Shown here: positions 44,604 through 52,965 of the stretch, piece after piece
Position numbering within the stretch: the stretch's first letter is position 1
Layout of the letters: every line of letters starts with the position of its first letter
Assembly (NCBI RefSeq): GCF_009496535.1
Contig: NZ_WIDL01000002.1
Location: 111,967-175,966, forward strand
Length of the DNA: 64,000 nucleotides
Direction of reading: 5' to 3'
Source of the DNA: Stenotrophomonas sp. MYb238
Lineage (GTDB): Bacteria; Pseudomonadota; Gammaproteobacteria; Xanthomonadales; Xanthomonadaceae
Program-made: the position numbers and the translations under genes
Notes under the pieces: generated by a model
Database searches by the model: none
Told to the model about the DNA's origin: nothing
What the model saw: the letters and a program-made list of their open reading frames with translations, nothing else

Positions 44604-45776
44604 TCAGCGGCCGAGGTCGGCCAGTGGATGGGCGTCGGCCGGCCACGGCGCGGCGAAGAACGCCTGCGCCCAGCCCGCCGTGGCGGCGGCCAGCGTCGCC
44701 GGCTGCCAGCGTGGGTTGCGGTCCTTGTCGATCAGCAGGGCGCGGATGCCCTCGGCGAAATCGCCGTGCGCGGCGCAGTGCAGGGCGACGATGTATTCGA
44801 GGCGGAACACCTCGGCCAGCGACAGCGTGGCGGCGCGCTGCTGCAGCTCGTAACCCAGCCGCGCCGAGCCGGGCGATCCGGCGGCCAGCGTGGCCTGCGC
44901 GTTGCGCAGCCACGGGTCGTCGCCGGCATCGAGTGCGACGATGGCGGCGGCGATGGCGTCCAGCGTGTCGTGCGCGCAGGCGGCGGCGATGGTCTGCGCA
45001 TTGCGCTGCAACGGTCCAGGTGCGGTCGGCTGCGCGAAGCGGGCAAGCAGGGCGTCGAGCTGTGCGTGCGCGCCGGCGGGCGACCACGCTTCGGCGGTCA
45101 GCGCGTCGAACACCTCGCTGCGCCGCGTCTCCGGCACGAACACGTCGGCCATGCCGGCGTGGATGGCGTCGCCCACATCCAGCGGCGCGCCGGTCAAGGC
45201 CAGGAACAGGCCGGCGCGCTGCGGCACGCGATGCAGCAGCCAGCTGCCGCCCACGTCCGGGAACAGGCCGACGGTGATTTCCGGGAAGGCCAGCTTCGAG
45301 CGCTCGCTAACCACGCGATGGCTGGCCCCAGACATCAGGCCGATGCCGCCGCCCATCACGATGCCATGGCCCCAGCACAGCACCGGCTTGGGATAGGTAT
45401 GGATGCGGTGGTCGAGGCGGTATTCGGTCGCGAAGAAGGCTTCGGCGTGCGGGTTGCCGCACGGGTCGGCAAAGGCGTCGCCTTCCCAGCGATCGCGCTG
45501 CTGGTACTCGCGCATGCCGCGGTACAGGCCGTGCAGGTCGCCGCCGGCGCAGAAGGCCTTTTCACCCGCGCCTTGCAGGACGACCAGCGCGATGCCGTCG
45601 TCGCCGGCCCATTGCACCAGCTGCGCGTCGAGCAGCCGCGCCATCTCCAGCGACAGGCCGTTGAGCGTCTTCGGCGAATTCAGGATGGCGATGGCGAGGC
45701 GCATGCCGTTGCCGGCGGCGCGCTCCTCGAACAGCACGCACGGTTCGGAAGCCGCTGCCTCGGCGGCGGCGTTCAT
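44604..45776 (-). CDS. 3-hydroxyisobutyryl-CoA hydrolase (crotonase fold)
   Basis: A 390-residue crotonase-superfamily enzyme. The oxyanion hole region is FCAGGDLHGLYRG, followed by HGIVMGGGIGLM and the catalytic Glu region FPEITVGLFPDVGG. Length and the C-terminal extension (RLEYIVALHCAAHGDFAEGIRALLIDKDRNP) fit HIBCH rather than a plain hydratase. It releases 3-hydroxyisobutyrate from its CoA ester in valine degradation. Overlaps the upstream hydratase gene by four bases. Confidence 0.92.
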   Translation of the reverse strand: MNAAAEAAASEPCVLFEERAAGNGMRLAIAILNSPKTLNGLSLEMARLLDAQLVQWAGDDGIALVVLQGAGEKAFCAGGDLHGLYRGMREYQQRDRWEGDAFADPCGNPHAEAFFATEYRLDHRIHTYPKPVLCWGHGIVMGGGIGLMSGASHRVVSERSKLAFPEITVGLFPDVGGSWLLHRVPQRAGLFLALTGAPLDVGDAIHAGMADVFVPETRRSEVFDALTAEAWSPAGAHAQLDALLARFAQPTAPGPLQRNAQTIAAACAHDTLDAIAAAIVALDAGDDPWLRNAQATLAAGSPGSARLGYELQQRAATLSLAEVFRLEYIVALHCAAHGDFAEGIRALLIDKDRNPRWQPATLAAATAGWAQAFFAAPWPADAHPLADLGR

Positions 45777-46585
45777 GCGTTCTTCCATTGCGGGGCGCGC
45801 TTGTCGAGGAAGGCATTGACGCCTTCGGCCTGGTCGGCGCGATCGAACAGGTCGACGAAGGCCTCGCGCTCGGATACCAGCGCGGTGGCGTGGTGTTGCG
45901 TGCGGGTGGCCTGCACGAGGCGCTTGCACGCGGCCACGCTGCTGGGGCTCTGCTTCTCGGCGTGCTTTGCCCAGGCCAGCGCACGTGCCTTCGCCTCGCC
46001 CTTGGGAGTCACGTCCTCCACCAGCCCGACCCGCAGTGCGGTAGCGGCGTCGATGCGCTCGCCCAGCAGGATCATCCGCTTGGCCCAGCCCTCGCCGACC
46101 AGGCGCGGCAGGTTCTGGGTGCCGCCGGCGCAGGGCAGCAGGCCGACCGTTGCTTCGGGCAGCGCCATCTGCGCCTGTTCCTCGGCGATGCGCAGGTCGC
46201 AGGCCAGCGCACATTCCAGCCCGCCGCCCATCGCGTAGCCGTTGATCGCGGCGATCGACACGCCGCCGAACGCGGCCAGCGCCTCGAACGCCTCGCCGAA
46301 GCGGCGCGCCGCTTCGCGTGCCAGTGCCTTGTCGCCATCGGCGAACTGCTTGAGGTCCGCCCCGGCGGAGAAGAACTTTTCGCCTTCGCCGGTGACGACC
46401 AGCGCGTAGATGTCGCGGTCCTCGTCCAGCGCCTTGATCAGGTCGCGCAGCGCCGCCAGGCTGTGCACCGTCCAGGTATTGGCCGGCGGGTTGGACAGGG
46501 TGACGACGGCGGTATGGCCGTCGATCTCCAGTTTCAATCCCGCCCATTCGCGGCTGCGGTAGTGCTTGATGACGTGGGCGCTCAT
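45773..46585 (-). CDS. enoyl-CoA hydratase, valine pathway
   Basis: A 270-residue crotonase-fold enzyme with GYAMGGGLECALACD and LPEATVGLLPCAGGTQ motifs. In this operon it should hydrate methacrylyl-CoA to 3-hydroxyisobutyryl-CoA. ATGA overlaps at both ends couple it to the dehydrogenase and the hydrolase. Confidence 0.92.
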   Translation of the reverse strand: MSAHVIKHYRSREWAGLKLEIDGHTAVVTLSNPPANTWTVHSLAALRDLIKALDEDRDIYALVVTGEGEKFFSAGADLKQFADGDKALAREAARRFGEAFEALAAFGGVSIAAINGYAMGGGLECALACDLRIAEEQAQMALPEATVGLLPCAGGTQNLPRLVGEGWAKRMILLGERIDAATALRVGLVEDVTPKGEAKARALAWAKHAEKQSPSSVAACKRLVQATRTQHHATALVSEREAFVDLFDRADQAEGVNAFLDKRAPQWKNA

Positions 46586-47766
46586 CGCAATTCCTCTTCG
46601 GTGTTCAGCAGGTGGCGCGCGACGATCACGCGCATGATTTCGTTGGTGCCTTCCAGTATCTGGTGCACGCGGCAGTCGCGCAGCAGGCGTTCGATCGGGT
46701 ATTCGCGGATGTAGCCGTAGCCGCCATGCAGTTGCAGGGCGTCGTTGCAGATCGCAAAGCCGGCATCGGTGGCGAAGCGCTTGGCCATGGCGCACCAGAC
46801 GGTGGCATCGCGGGTATGCGCATCGAGCTTGCTTGCCGCTGTATGCACCATCTGCCGTGCGGCGACCAGCTGCGTCGCCATGTCGGCCAGCTTGAACTGC
46901 AGCGCCTGGAACTCGGCGAGCCGCTTGCCGAACTGGCGGCGCTCGCCCAGGTAGCGGCGCGCGGCGTCCAGTGCGCCCTGCGCCGCACCCAGCGAGCAGG
47001 CGGCGATGTTCAGGCGGCCGCCGTCCAGCCCCTTCATGGCGATCCTGAAGCCTTCGCCTTCCTCGCCCAGGAGGTTGGCCGCCGGCACGCGCACGTTCTC
47101 GAACGTGATGCCGCGTGTGGGCTGGCTGTTCCAGCCGAGTTTTTCTTCCTTGCGCCCGTAGATGATGCCGGGGGAATCGGCGGGCACCGCGAAGGCGCTG
47201 ATGCCGCGCGCGCCGTCGCCGCCGGTGCGGGTCATCACCACCAGCATGTCGGTCGCGCCGGCACCGGAGATGAAGGCCTTGCTGCCATCCAGCACGTAGT
47301 CGTCGCCGTCGTGCACGGCACGGGTCTTCAGCGAGGCCGCGTCGGAGCCTGCGCCGGGCTCGGTCAGGCAGTACGAGGCCAGCTTCTCGCCGCTCGCCAG
47401 CGCCGCGCCCCAGGTGCCGCGCAGGGCGGGGCGGGCATGCGCGGTCAGCATCCACGTCGCCATGTTGTGGATGCTGATGTAGGCGGCGGTGGACGGATCG
47501 ACCGCCGCCAGTTCCTCGAACACGATGGCCGCGTCCAGCCGAGTCAGCCCGCTGCCGCCAGCGGCTTCGTCCGTGTAAAGCCCGCAGAAGCCCAGCTCGC
47601 CGGCCTTGGCGATGGCCTCGCGCGGGAAGATGCCCTCGGCATCCCAGCGTGCCGCGTGCGGGGCCAGCTCGACCAGCGCAAAATCGCGCGCGGCCTCGCG
47701 GAACGCGAGCTGCTCTTCGCCCAGCCCGGGCGGCCGTGCGGCGTGCAGGTTCATGACGGCGGCCAT
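46582..47766 (-). CDS. acyl-CoA dehydrogenase (isobutyryl-CoA type)
   Basis: A 394-residue flavoprotein with family signatures CLTEPGAGSDAAS and FGKRLAEFQALQFKLADM, and QILEGTNEIMR near the C-terminus. From context it oxidises isobutyryl-CoA to methacrylyl-CoA, passing electrons to ETF. The ATG at 47766 shares one base with the mmsA stop (TGATG); a GTG one codon earlier is an alternative. Confidence 0.92.
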   Translation of the reverse strand: MAAVMNLHAARPPGLGEEQLAFREAARDFALVELAPHAARWDAEGIFPREAIAKAGELGFCGLYTDEAAGGSGLTRLDAAIVFEELAAVDPSTAAYISIHNMATWMLTAHARPALRGTWGAALASGEKLASYCLTEPGAGSDAASLKTRAVHDGDDYVLDGSKAFISGAGATDMLVVMTRTGGDGARGISAFAVPADSPGIIYGRKEEKLGWNSQPTRGITFENVRVPAANLLGEEGEGFRIAMKGLDGGRLNIAACSLGAAQGALDAARRYLGERRQFGKRLAEFQALQFKLADMATQLVAARQMVHTAASKLDAHTRDATVWCAMAKRFATDAGFAICNDALQLHGGYGYIREYPIERLLRDCRVHQILEGTNEIMRVIVARHLLNTEEELR

Positions 47767-49289
47767 CACTTCAGGTTGATCGTGGTGTTGACGCCGTGGC
47801 CGGCGGTCTCGTCGTCGAACCAGCGCGCCGTCACCGTCTTGGTCTGGGTGTAGAAGGTGACGACCTGCTTGCCGTAGGGGCCGAGGTCGCCCAGCTTGGA
47901 CGCGCGCGAGCCGGTGAAGGAGAACATCGGCAGCGGCACCGGGATCGGCAGGTTGATGCCGACCTGGCCGACGTCGATCTCCTCCTGGAACCTGCGCGCC
48001 GCCGCACCGCTCTGGGTGAACACGGCGGTGCCGTTGCCGTTGGGGTTGGCATTGACCAGCGCGATGGCGTCGTCCAGCGTGTCCGCCTCGAGGATCACCA
48101 GCACCGGGCCGAAGATTTCCTCGTCGTAGATGCGCATGCCCGGCTTCACGCCGGAGAAGATGGTGGGGCCGACGAAGTTGCCGCGCTCGAAGCCGGCCAC
48201 GTCCGGCCTGCGGCCGTCGAGTTCGAGCGTCGCTCCCTGTTCGATGCCGGAGGCGATCAAGGCCTCGATGCGCTCGCGCGCGGCGCAGGAAATCACCGGG
48301 CCGACGTCGGTGCCGGGCTCGGTGCCGGCATTGACCTTAAGCGTCTTCGCTTTGGCGACGAGCTCGGGAATCCAGCCGCGCGCCTCGCCCACCAGCACCA
48401 CCGTCGAAGCCGCCATGCAGCGCTGCCCGGCCGCGCCGAACGCCGCGCCGGCCATCGCGTTGAGGGTCTGCTCCTTGTTGGCGTCGGGAAGGATGACCGC
48501 GTGGTTCTTCGCGCCCATCATGCACTGCACGCGCTTGCCGGCCAGCGAGGCGCGGTTGTAGACGTGGGTGCCGACCTTGGTCGAACCGACGAACGATACC
48601 GCCTTGATGTCCGGGTGGTCGCAGATCGCATTGACCACGTCCTCGCCGCCGTGGACGACATTGAGCACGCCCTTCGGCAGGCCGGCTTCCAACGCCAGTT
48701 CCACCAGCCGCATCGTCACCATCGGGTCCTGCTCCGACGGCTTGAGCACGAAGGTGTTGCCGGTGGCGATCGCCATCGGGAACATCCACAGCGGGATCAT
48801 CGCCGGGAAGTTGAACGGGGTGATGCCGGCGCACACGCCCAGCGGCTGCAGCAGGGTGTAGGTGTCCACGCCGGTGGCGACGTTGTTCGCCAGTTCGCCC
48901 AGTTGCACGTTGCCGATGGCGGCGGCGTGCTCGACCACTTCCAGGCCGCGGAACACGTCGCCCTCGGCGTCGGGCAGGGTCTTGCCCTGCTCTGCGGTGA
49001 GGATGGCGGCCAGCTCGCCCATGTGCTCGCGGATCAGCTGCTGGTACTTCAGGAAGATGCGCGCGCGGGTGCCGATGGGCGTCCTGCGCCAGCTCTTGAA
49101 GGCCTCCTTCGCCGCGGCGACGGCGGCATCGACCTCGCCGGCGGTGGCGAACGGCACCCGCGCCAGCACATCCTGCGTCGCCGGGTTGACCACGTCGCGC
49201 CACTGCGCGCTGCCGGACTCGACGAACTCGCCGTCGATCAGCAGCTTGACCGTCGCGGCGCTGGCCGCAACACGATGCATCTCATTCAT
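47766..49289 (-). CDS. mmsA: CoA-acylating methylmalonate-semialdehyde dehydrogenase
   Basis: A 507-residue aldehyde dehydrogenase ([33 protein letters not shown], catalytic Cys in [28 protein letters not shown]). It converts methylmalonate semialdehyde to propionyl-CoA and CO2. First gene of the operon. The ATG at 49289 has AGGAAA immediately upstream; that ribosome binding site is inside a stable hairpin, and a cobalamin riboswitch lies 140 bases upstream. Confidence 0.94.
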   Translation of the reverse strand: MNEMHRVAASAATVKLLIDGEFVESGSAQWRDVVNPATQDVLARVPFATAGEVDAAVAAAKEAFKSWRRTPIGTRARIFLKYQQLIREHMGELAAILTAEQGKTLPDAEGDVFRGLEVVEHAAAIGNVQLGELANNVATGVDTYTLLQPLGVCAGITPFNFPAMIPLWMFPMAIATGNTFVLKPSEQDPMVTMRLVELALEAGLPKGVLNVVHGGEDVVNAICDHPDIKAVSFVGSTKVGTHVYNRASLAGKRVQCMMGAKNHAVILPDANKEQTLNAMAGAAFGAAGQRCMAASTVVLVGEARGWIPELVAKAKTLKVNAGTEPGTDVGPVISCAARERIEALIASGIEQGATLELDGRRPDVAGFERGNFVGPTIFSGVKPGMRIYDEEIFGPVLVILEADTLDDAIALVNANPNGNGTAVFTQSGAAARRFQEEIDVGQVGINLPIPVPLPMFSFTGSRASKLGDLGPYGKQVVTFYTQTKTVTARWFDDETAGHGVNTTINLK

Positions 49290-49291
49290 TT

Positions 49292-49342
49292 TCCTGTCTC
49301 CGAATCGCACACCCGCGAAGGAAGGCGGGGTGGAGGACAGGA
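49292..49342 (-). promoter_or_regulatory. ribosome-binding-site sequestering hairpin (riboswitch expression platform)
   Basis: On the minus strand TCCTGTCCTCC (49342-49332) pairs with GGAGACAGGA (49301-49292), which contains the mmsA Shine-Dalgarno, with one bulge. An inner stem (CACCCCGC with GCGGGTG) stabilises it. The riboswitch therefore probably acts on translation initiation. Confidence 0.7.
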
Positions 49343-49429
49343 CAAGATGACGGGCGCGCACGGCGGCTCCATCAGCTCGCCGAGTCGCCCACCGCAACGC
49401 CCGAGAGGGATGTCTTTCCAGACATCCCG

Positions 49430-49668
49430 CACAGGCCGGTCTCCGGGCTTGCGAGCGATGCGTCACGCATCAATCCGACACCTTCCCGCGCTGCGCGCAG
49501 TGGTCGTCCGTCGGGCTTTCTCGCCTACCGTTGCGGGGGCAGCGCCGGCATTGAGGAGTGCGGCCACGGATGGCTGCTTCTTGCCTCTGCGGTCATGGAT
49601 GACCGCAAAGCCCTCGCACCGGCTTCCCGTTTCACCCTGCGCACCGTGACGGCGGCAGGACACCTGTG
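49430..49668 (-). ncRNA. cobalamin (B12) riboswitch
   Basis: Reading the minus strand, every conserved block is present in order: GGGAAGCCGGTGCGAGG; the B12-box GCTGCCCCCGCAACGGTA; ACCACTG with GGGAAGG; and AAGCCCGGAGACCGGCC. A closing P1 helix forms from CACAGG (49668-49663) and CCTGTG (49435-49430). It sits in the leader of mmsA, with no other gene between. Most cobalamin riboswitches switch expression off when adenosyl- or methylcobalamin binds. Confidence 0.95.
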
Positions 49669-49677
49669 ATGCGCCCG

Positions 49678-49707
49678 AGTCTAGGGGTTGGTATCAAGTG
49701 AAAGCAA
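49678..49707 (-). promoter_or_regulatory. promoter candidate of the riboswitch leader
   Basis: Minus-strand TTGCTT (49707-49702) and TAGACT (49683-49678) separated by 18 bases form a reasonable sigma70 promoter, placing the start a few bases before the riboswitch P1 helix. Confidence 0.5.
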
Positions 49708-49708
49708 G

Positions 49709-49721
49709 TTGCAATGTGCAA
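49709..49721. promoter_or_regulatory. inverted repeat TTGCA-N3-TGCAA upstream of the operon promoter
   Basis: A perfect 5-bp palindrome with 3-base spacer, adjoining the -35 element; CAATGTG is also directly repeated across 49712-49725. It could be the operator of a second, probably substrate-responsive, regulator. The remaining bases to 49866 show nothing else. Confidence 0.35.
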
Positions 49722-49866
49722 TGTGGGGTACCGCGCCGGAGGCGATGAAGGACCGATGATCGTCACGGCATGTTGTGATTCCGGCCTTGGGGCGCGTGCA
49801 CGTCCAAGTGGATCTGCCTGACGATCCGCCTTGGCCCAGTTGCGACGGCACGAGTACTGGACGGCT

Positions 49867-50532
49867 TCATCGGCCTCGGAAGGTGAAGCAGGGGAAGTAG
49901 CTGCCAAGGCGGATCAGATCTGCAGACTCGCCTTCATGTCGCCCGCGCCCCGGCTCGCGGCATTCCTGCAACGCCCAACGCCGGACGCCGCGCGCGGCCA
50001 GCTGCTCGGCCAGGCGGTACAGCGCCTGCACCGGGAACAGGCCCGAGTGCCAGGTGGTGCGGCACTCGAAGGCAACGCCGCTTTCCAGCAGGTGCCCCAG
50101 TGACAGTTCGACCGGTGCTGCGCTGCCGCGCCGGCCGGTGATGGCGTCGTGGTATTCCGCCGGTCCCTTGATGTCCAGTCCCACCCAGTCCAGCAGCGGC
50201 AGCAGCCGTTGCAGCCGTGCCGGATACATGCCGCCGGTGTGCAGGCCGATCTGGAAACCCATCGCCTTCACCCGCGCCATGGCATTGGGCAATGTCGCCT
50301 GCGAGGTCGGTTCGCCGCCGGAGAACACCACGCCGTCGAGCAGGCCGTGACGACGCTGCAGGAAGGCCTGCACCGCATCCCAATCGAGGCCGCCTTCGCC
50401 GCGTGCCGGCAGCAGCTCCGGGTTGTGGCAGTAGCCGCAGCGCCATGGGCAGCCTTGCAGGAACAACACCGCTGCCAGCCGACCGGGAAAGTCGATGCTG
50501 GTCAGCGGTGTCATTCCGGCCACGCGGATCAT
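49867..50532 (-). CDS. nrdG: anaerobic ribonucleotide reductase activating enzyme
   Basis: A 221-residue radical-SAM protein with the cluster motif CPWRCGYC (C28, C32, C35) and GGEP (VVFSGGEPTSQ). It makes the 5'-deoxyadenosyl radical that installs the glycyl radical on NrdD. The ATG overlaps the glycyl-domain gene by four bases. It is longer than E. coli NrdG and closer to the general pyruvate-formate-lyase-activase layout. Confidence 0.93.
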   Translation of the reverse strand: MIRVAGMTPLTSIDFPGRLAAVLFLQGCPWRCGYCHNPELLPARGEGGLDWDAVQAFLQRRHGLLDGVVFSGGEPTSQATLPNAMARVKAMGFQIGLHTGGMYPARLQRLLPLLDWVGLDIKGPAEYHDAITGRRGSAAPVELSLGHLLESGVAFECRTTWHSGLFPVQALYRLAEQLAARGVRRWALQECREPGRGRHEGESADLIRLGSYFPCFTFRGR

Positions 50533-50720
50533 GCGGCTTCGGCCACCGCGATGGCGTCGGCGCGCTCGGTGAAGAAGCGCCGCTCGGCGTGCTCGCCCTG
50601 CTTGCCGATGTTGAAGCTGGACACCGGGCGGTGATAGCCCATCACCCGGGTCCAGACTTCGCAGCGCTGGCGGTCCTCGGCGCGCAGCGACGCGGCGGCG
50701 GAAGAGGTTGGATTGTTCAT
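50529..50720 (-). CDS. separate glycyl-radical domain of class III ribonucleotide reductase
   Basis: A 63-residue protein containing RCEVWTRVMGYHRPVSSFN followed by GKQGEHAERRFF. This is the pattern of the C-terminal glycyl-radical loop of NrdD (T-R-V-x-G-Y-x-x-P-V, then G-K). Gly28 is the likely radical site. The preceding nrdD gene ends at its zinc-finger region without this loop, so the subunit is encoded in two pieces. ATGA overlaps join it to nrdD upstream and nrdG downstream. Confidence 0.85.
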   Translation of the reverse strand: MNNPTSSAAASLRAEDRQRCEVWTRVMGYHRPVSSFNIGKQGEHAERRFFTERADAIAVAEAA

Positions 50721-52489
50721 GCGTATGTCTCCTTGGAGGTCGGGGTATCGACGGTGGTCGGCGGCACGCTGGCCGCCCGTTGTTCGGCCAGCAGCCGCTC
50801 GTCGCAGCGCGGGCAGAATTCGTGTTCGCCTGCCAGGTAGCCGTGCACCGGGCAGATCGAGAAGGTGGGCGTGATCGTGATGTAGGGCAGGTGGAAGCGG
50901 GTCAACGCGCGCCGCACCAGTTCGCGGCAGGCCTCGCCGCTGGACAGACGTTCGCCCATGTAGAGGTGCAGCACGGTGCCGCCGGTGTAGCGCGATTGCA
51001 GCGCCTCCTGCCGCTCCAGCGCCTCGAACGGATCATCGGTGAAGCCCACCGGCAGCTGCGAGGAGTTGGTGTAGTACGGCTTGTCCGCGCTGCCGGCCTG
51101 CAGGATGTCCGGCCAGCGCCGGCGGTCTTCCTTGGCGAAGCGGTAGGTGGTGCCTTCGGCCGGCGTGGCTTCAAGGTTGTAGAGATGGCCGGTCTGCTCC
51201 TGGAACTCCACCATCCGCGCGCGCACGTGGTCGAGCAGGCGCAGGGCGAAGGCATGGCCCCATTGGCTGGTGATGTCGTGGGCATCGCCGGTGAAGTTGC
51301 GGATCATCTCGTTGATGCCGTTCACGCCCAGCGTCGAGAAGTGGTTGCGCAGGCTGCCGAGGTAGCGCTTGGTGTACGGATACAGGCCGTCGTCGATCAG
51401 CTTCTGCACCACCTCGCGCTTGATCTCCAGGCTGCGCCGGCCTAGTTCCAGCAATTCGTCCAGCCGCGCGAACAGGGCGGCCTCGTCGCCGCGATGCAGG
51501 TAGCCCAGCCGCGCGCAGTTGACCGTCACCACGCCCAGGCTGCCGGTCTGCTCGGCGCTGCCGAACAGGCCGTTGCCGCGCTTGAGCAGTTCGCGCAGGT
51601 CCAGCTGCAGGCGGCAGCACATCGAGCGGATCATCCCCGGGTCCAGCTCGGAGTTGATGAAGTTCTGGAAGTACGGCAGGCCGTACTTGGCGGTCATCTC
51701 GAACAGCCGCTGCGCGTTCTCCGATTCCCATGGGAAATCGGCGGTGATGTTGTAGGTGGGGATCGGGAAGGTGAACACCCGGCCACGCGCATCGCCCGCG
51801 CTCATCACCTCGATGTAGGCGCGGTTGATCATGTCCATCTCGGGTTGCAGCTCGCCGTAGGTGAACGGCATTTCCTCGCCGCCGATGAAGGGCGTCTGGT
51901 GCTTCAGGTCCTGTGGGCACACCCAGTCGAAGGTGAGGTTGGTGAACGGGGTCTGTGTGCCCCAGCGCGAGGGCACGTTGAGGTTGAAGATCAGTTCCTG
52001 GATGCACTGGCACACGTCCTCGTAGGCCATCGCGTCCTTGCGCACAAACGGCGCCATGTAAGTGTCGAACGAGGAAAACGCCTGCGCCCCAGCCCATTCG
52101 TTCTGCAGGGTGCCGAGGAAGTTGACGATCTGCCCCACCGCCGAGGACAGGTGCTTCGGCGGGCCGGCCTCGACCTTGTTGGGCACGCCGTTGAGCCCTT
52201 CATACAGCAGCGTGCGTAGCGACCAGCCGGCGCAGTAGCCGGACAACATGTCCAGGTCGTGGATGTGCAGGTCGGCCTCGCGGTGGGCGCGGCCGATCTC
52301 GGCCGGGTACAAGTGCGAGAGCCAGTAGTTGGCGGTGACCTTGCCGGACACGTTCAGGATCAGCCCGCCCAGCGAGAAGCCCTGGTTGGCATTGGCGTTG
52401 ACCCGCCAGTCGGAGCGGGTCAGGTATTCCTCCATCGACCGTATCGGGTCGATCAAGGGAGCGGTTGTCGCCACGCATCCGGATTCCAT
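50717..52489 (-). CDS. nrdD: anaerobic ribonucleoside-triphosphate reductase, catalytic part lacking the glycyl loop
   Basis: A 590-residue oxygen-sensitive class III reductase converting ribonucleotides to deoxyribonucleotides. Core motifs include LHIHDLDMLSGYCAGW, SRWGTQTPFTNLTFDW and NEMIRNFTGDAHD. The C-terminus has the zinc site CPVHGYLAGEHEFCPRC and then stops. Two parts of the E. coli enzyme are absent: the N-terminal ATP-cone and the C-terminal glycyl-radical segment, the latter supplied by the 63-codon gene downstream. GGAGATGATCC precedes the ATG. NrdR-like boxes and an FNR box lie upstream. Confidence 0.93.
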   Translation of the reverse strand: MESGCVATTAPLIDPIRSMEEYLTRSDWRVNANANQGFSLGGLILNVSGKVTANYWLSHLYPAEIGRAHREADLHIHDLDMLSGYCAGWSLRTLLYEGLNGVPNKVEAGPPKHLSSAVGQIVNFLGTLQNEWAGAQAFSSFDTYMAPFVRKDAMAYEDVCQCIQELIFNLNVPSRWGTQTPFTNLTFDWVCPQDLKHQTPFIGGEEMPFTYGELQPEMDMINRAYIEVMSAGDARGRVFTFPIPTYNITADFPWESENAQRLFEMTAKYGLPYFQNFINSELDPGMIRSMCCRLQLDLRELLKRGNGLFGSAEQTGSLGVVTVNCARLGYLHRGDEAALFARLDELLELGRRSLEIKREVVQKLIDDGLYPYTKRYLGSLRNHFSTLGVNGINEMIRNFTGDAHDITSQWGHAFALRLLDHVRARMVEFQEQTGHLYNLEATPAEGTTYRFAKEDRRRWPDILQAGSADKPYYTNSSQLPVGFTDDPFEALERQEALQSRYTGGTVLHLYMGERLSSGEACRELVRRALTRFHLPYITITPTFSICPVHGYLAGEHEFCPRCDERLLAEQRAASVPPTTVDTPTSKETYA

Positions 52490-52502
52490 GGATCATCTCC
52501 AT

Positions 52503-52550
52503 CAACAATATGTTGTGGAAATGATCCTGCATGACTACTACATGTTGTTT
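52503..52550 (-). promoter_or_regulatory. tandem NrdR-box candidates upstream of nrdD
   Basis: Two 16-base sites, 52503-52518 (12 of 16 matches to ACACwATATmTwGTGT) and 52535-52550 (11 of 16), start 32 bases apart. That is the three-helical-turn spacing characteristic of NrdR repressor pairs. They lie between the FNR box and the nrdD start codon. Confidence 0.55.
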
Positions 52551-52562
52551 GATCTGGATCAA
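52549..52562. promoter_or_regulatory. FNR/Anr box
   Basis: TTGAT-CTGG-ATCAA, a perfect match to the FNR consensus TTGAT-N4-ATCAA, centred about 66 bases upstream of the nrdD start codon. Anaerobic activation of nrdD-nrdG by an FNR-type regulator is expected. Confidence 0.85.
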
Positions 52563-52965
52563 GAGAGCGGCGGTTGATCTGGTTGTCTCTTGGGGCGTTA
52601 GAGGTCACTTCCGTCCAGCGTGATGACCTCTGCGCCAATGTCGGCCTTTCAGACTTGTTATCGGACCCAGAGTGGAACGGACGCGGAATCAAGATGCTTC
52701 GTTACCACAATGAGCAGCATCGCGTCACGAAGCCGAAGGCGCAGATCTTTGTGTTGATGGACTTGGCGGGTTTTGATGAATGGGGATATTGGAACGACCC
52801 TGCACACTGCTTGCCGGCGAAGTGTGCCTACGACATGTTTCCTAGGGTCGTTAGGAAAGTGCCGATGGGCGTCCCCCCTAAACTTCCTCCAGCTTGCCGG
52901 GACTGATCTTCTGAGGGGCCCGACTGCGTCCATGAGGGACGCGGGGGTAGCCGGGGAGTTCGGTC
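52563..52965. other. 403-base gap of lower GC, no gene assigned
   Basis: Between the divergent nrdD and RHS genes. One plus-strand frame (52574-52906, TTG start) encodes a vaguely protein-like stretch (QIFVLMDLAGFDEWGYW) but has no good start signal or known family. It may be a gene remnant. The last 60 bases carry the ribosome binding site of the RHS gene. Confidence 0.4.

Noticed and set aside
49463-49663. 66-codon minus-strand frame within the mmsA leader
   Set aside because: It lies inside the cobalamin riboswitch; its apparent coding is a by-product of the conserved RNA sequence.
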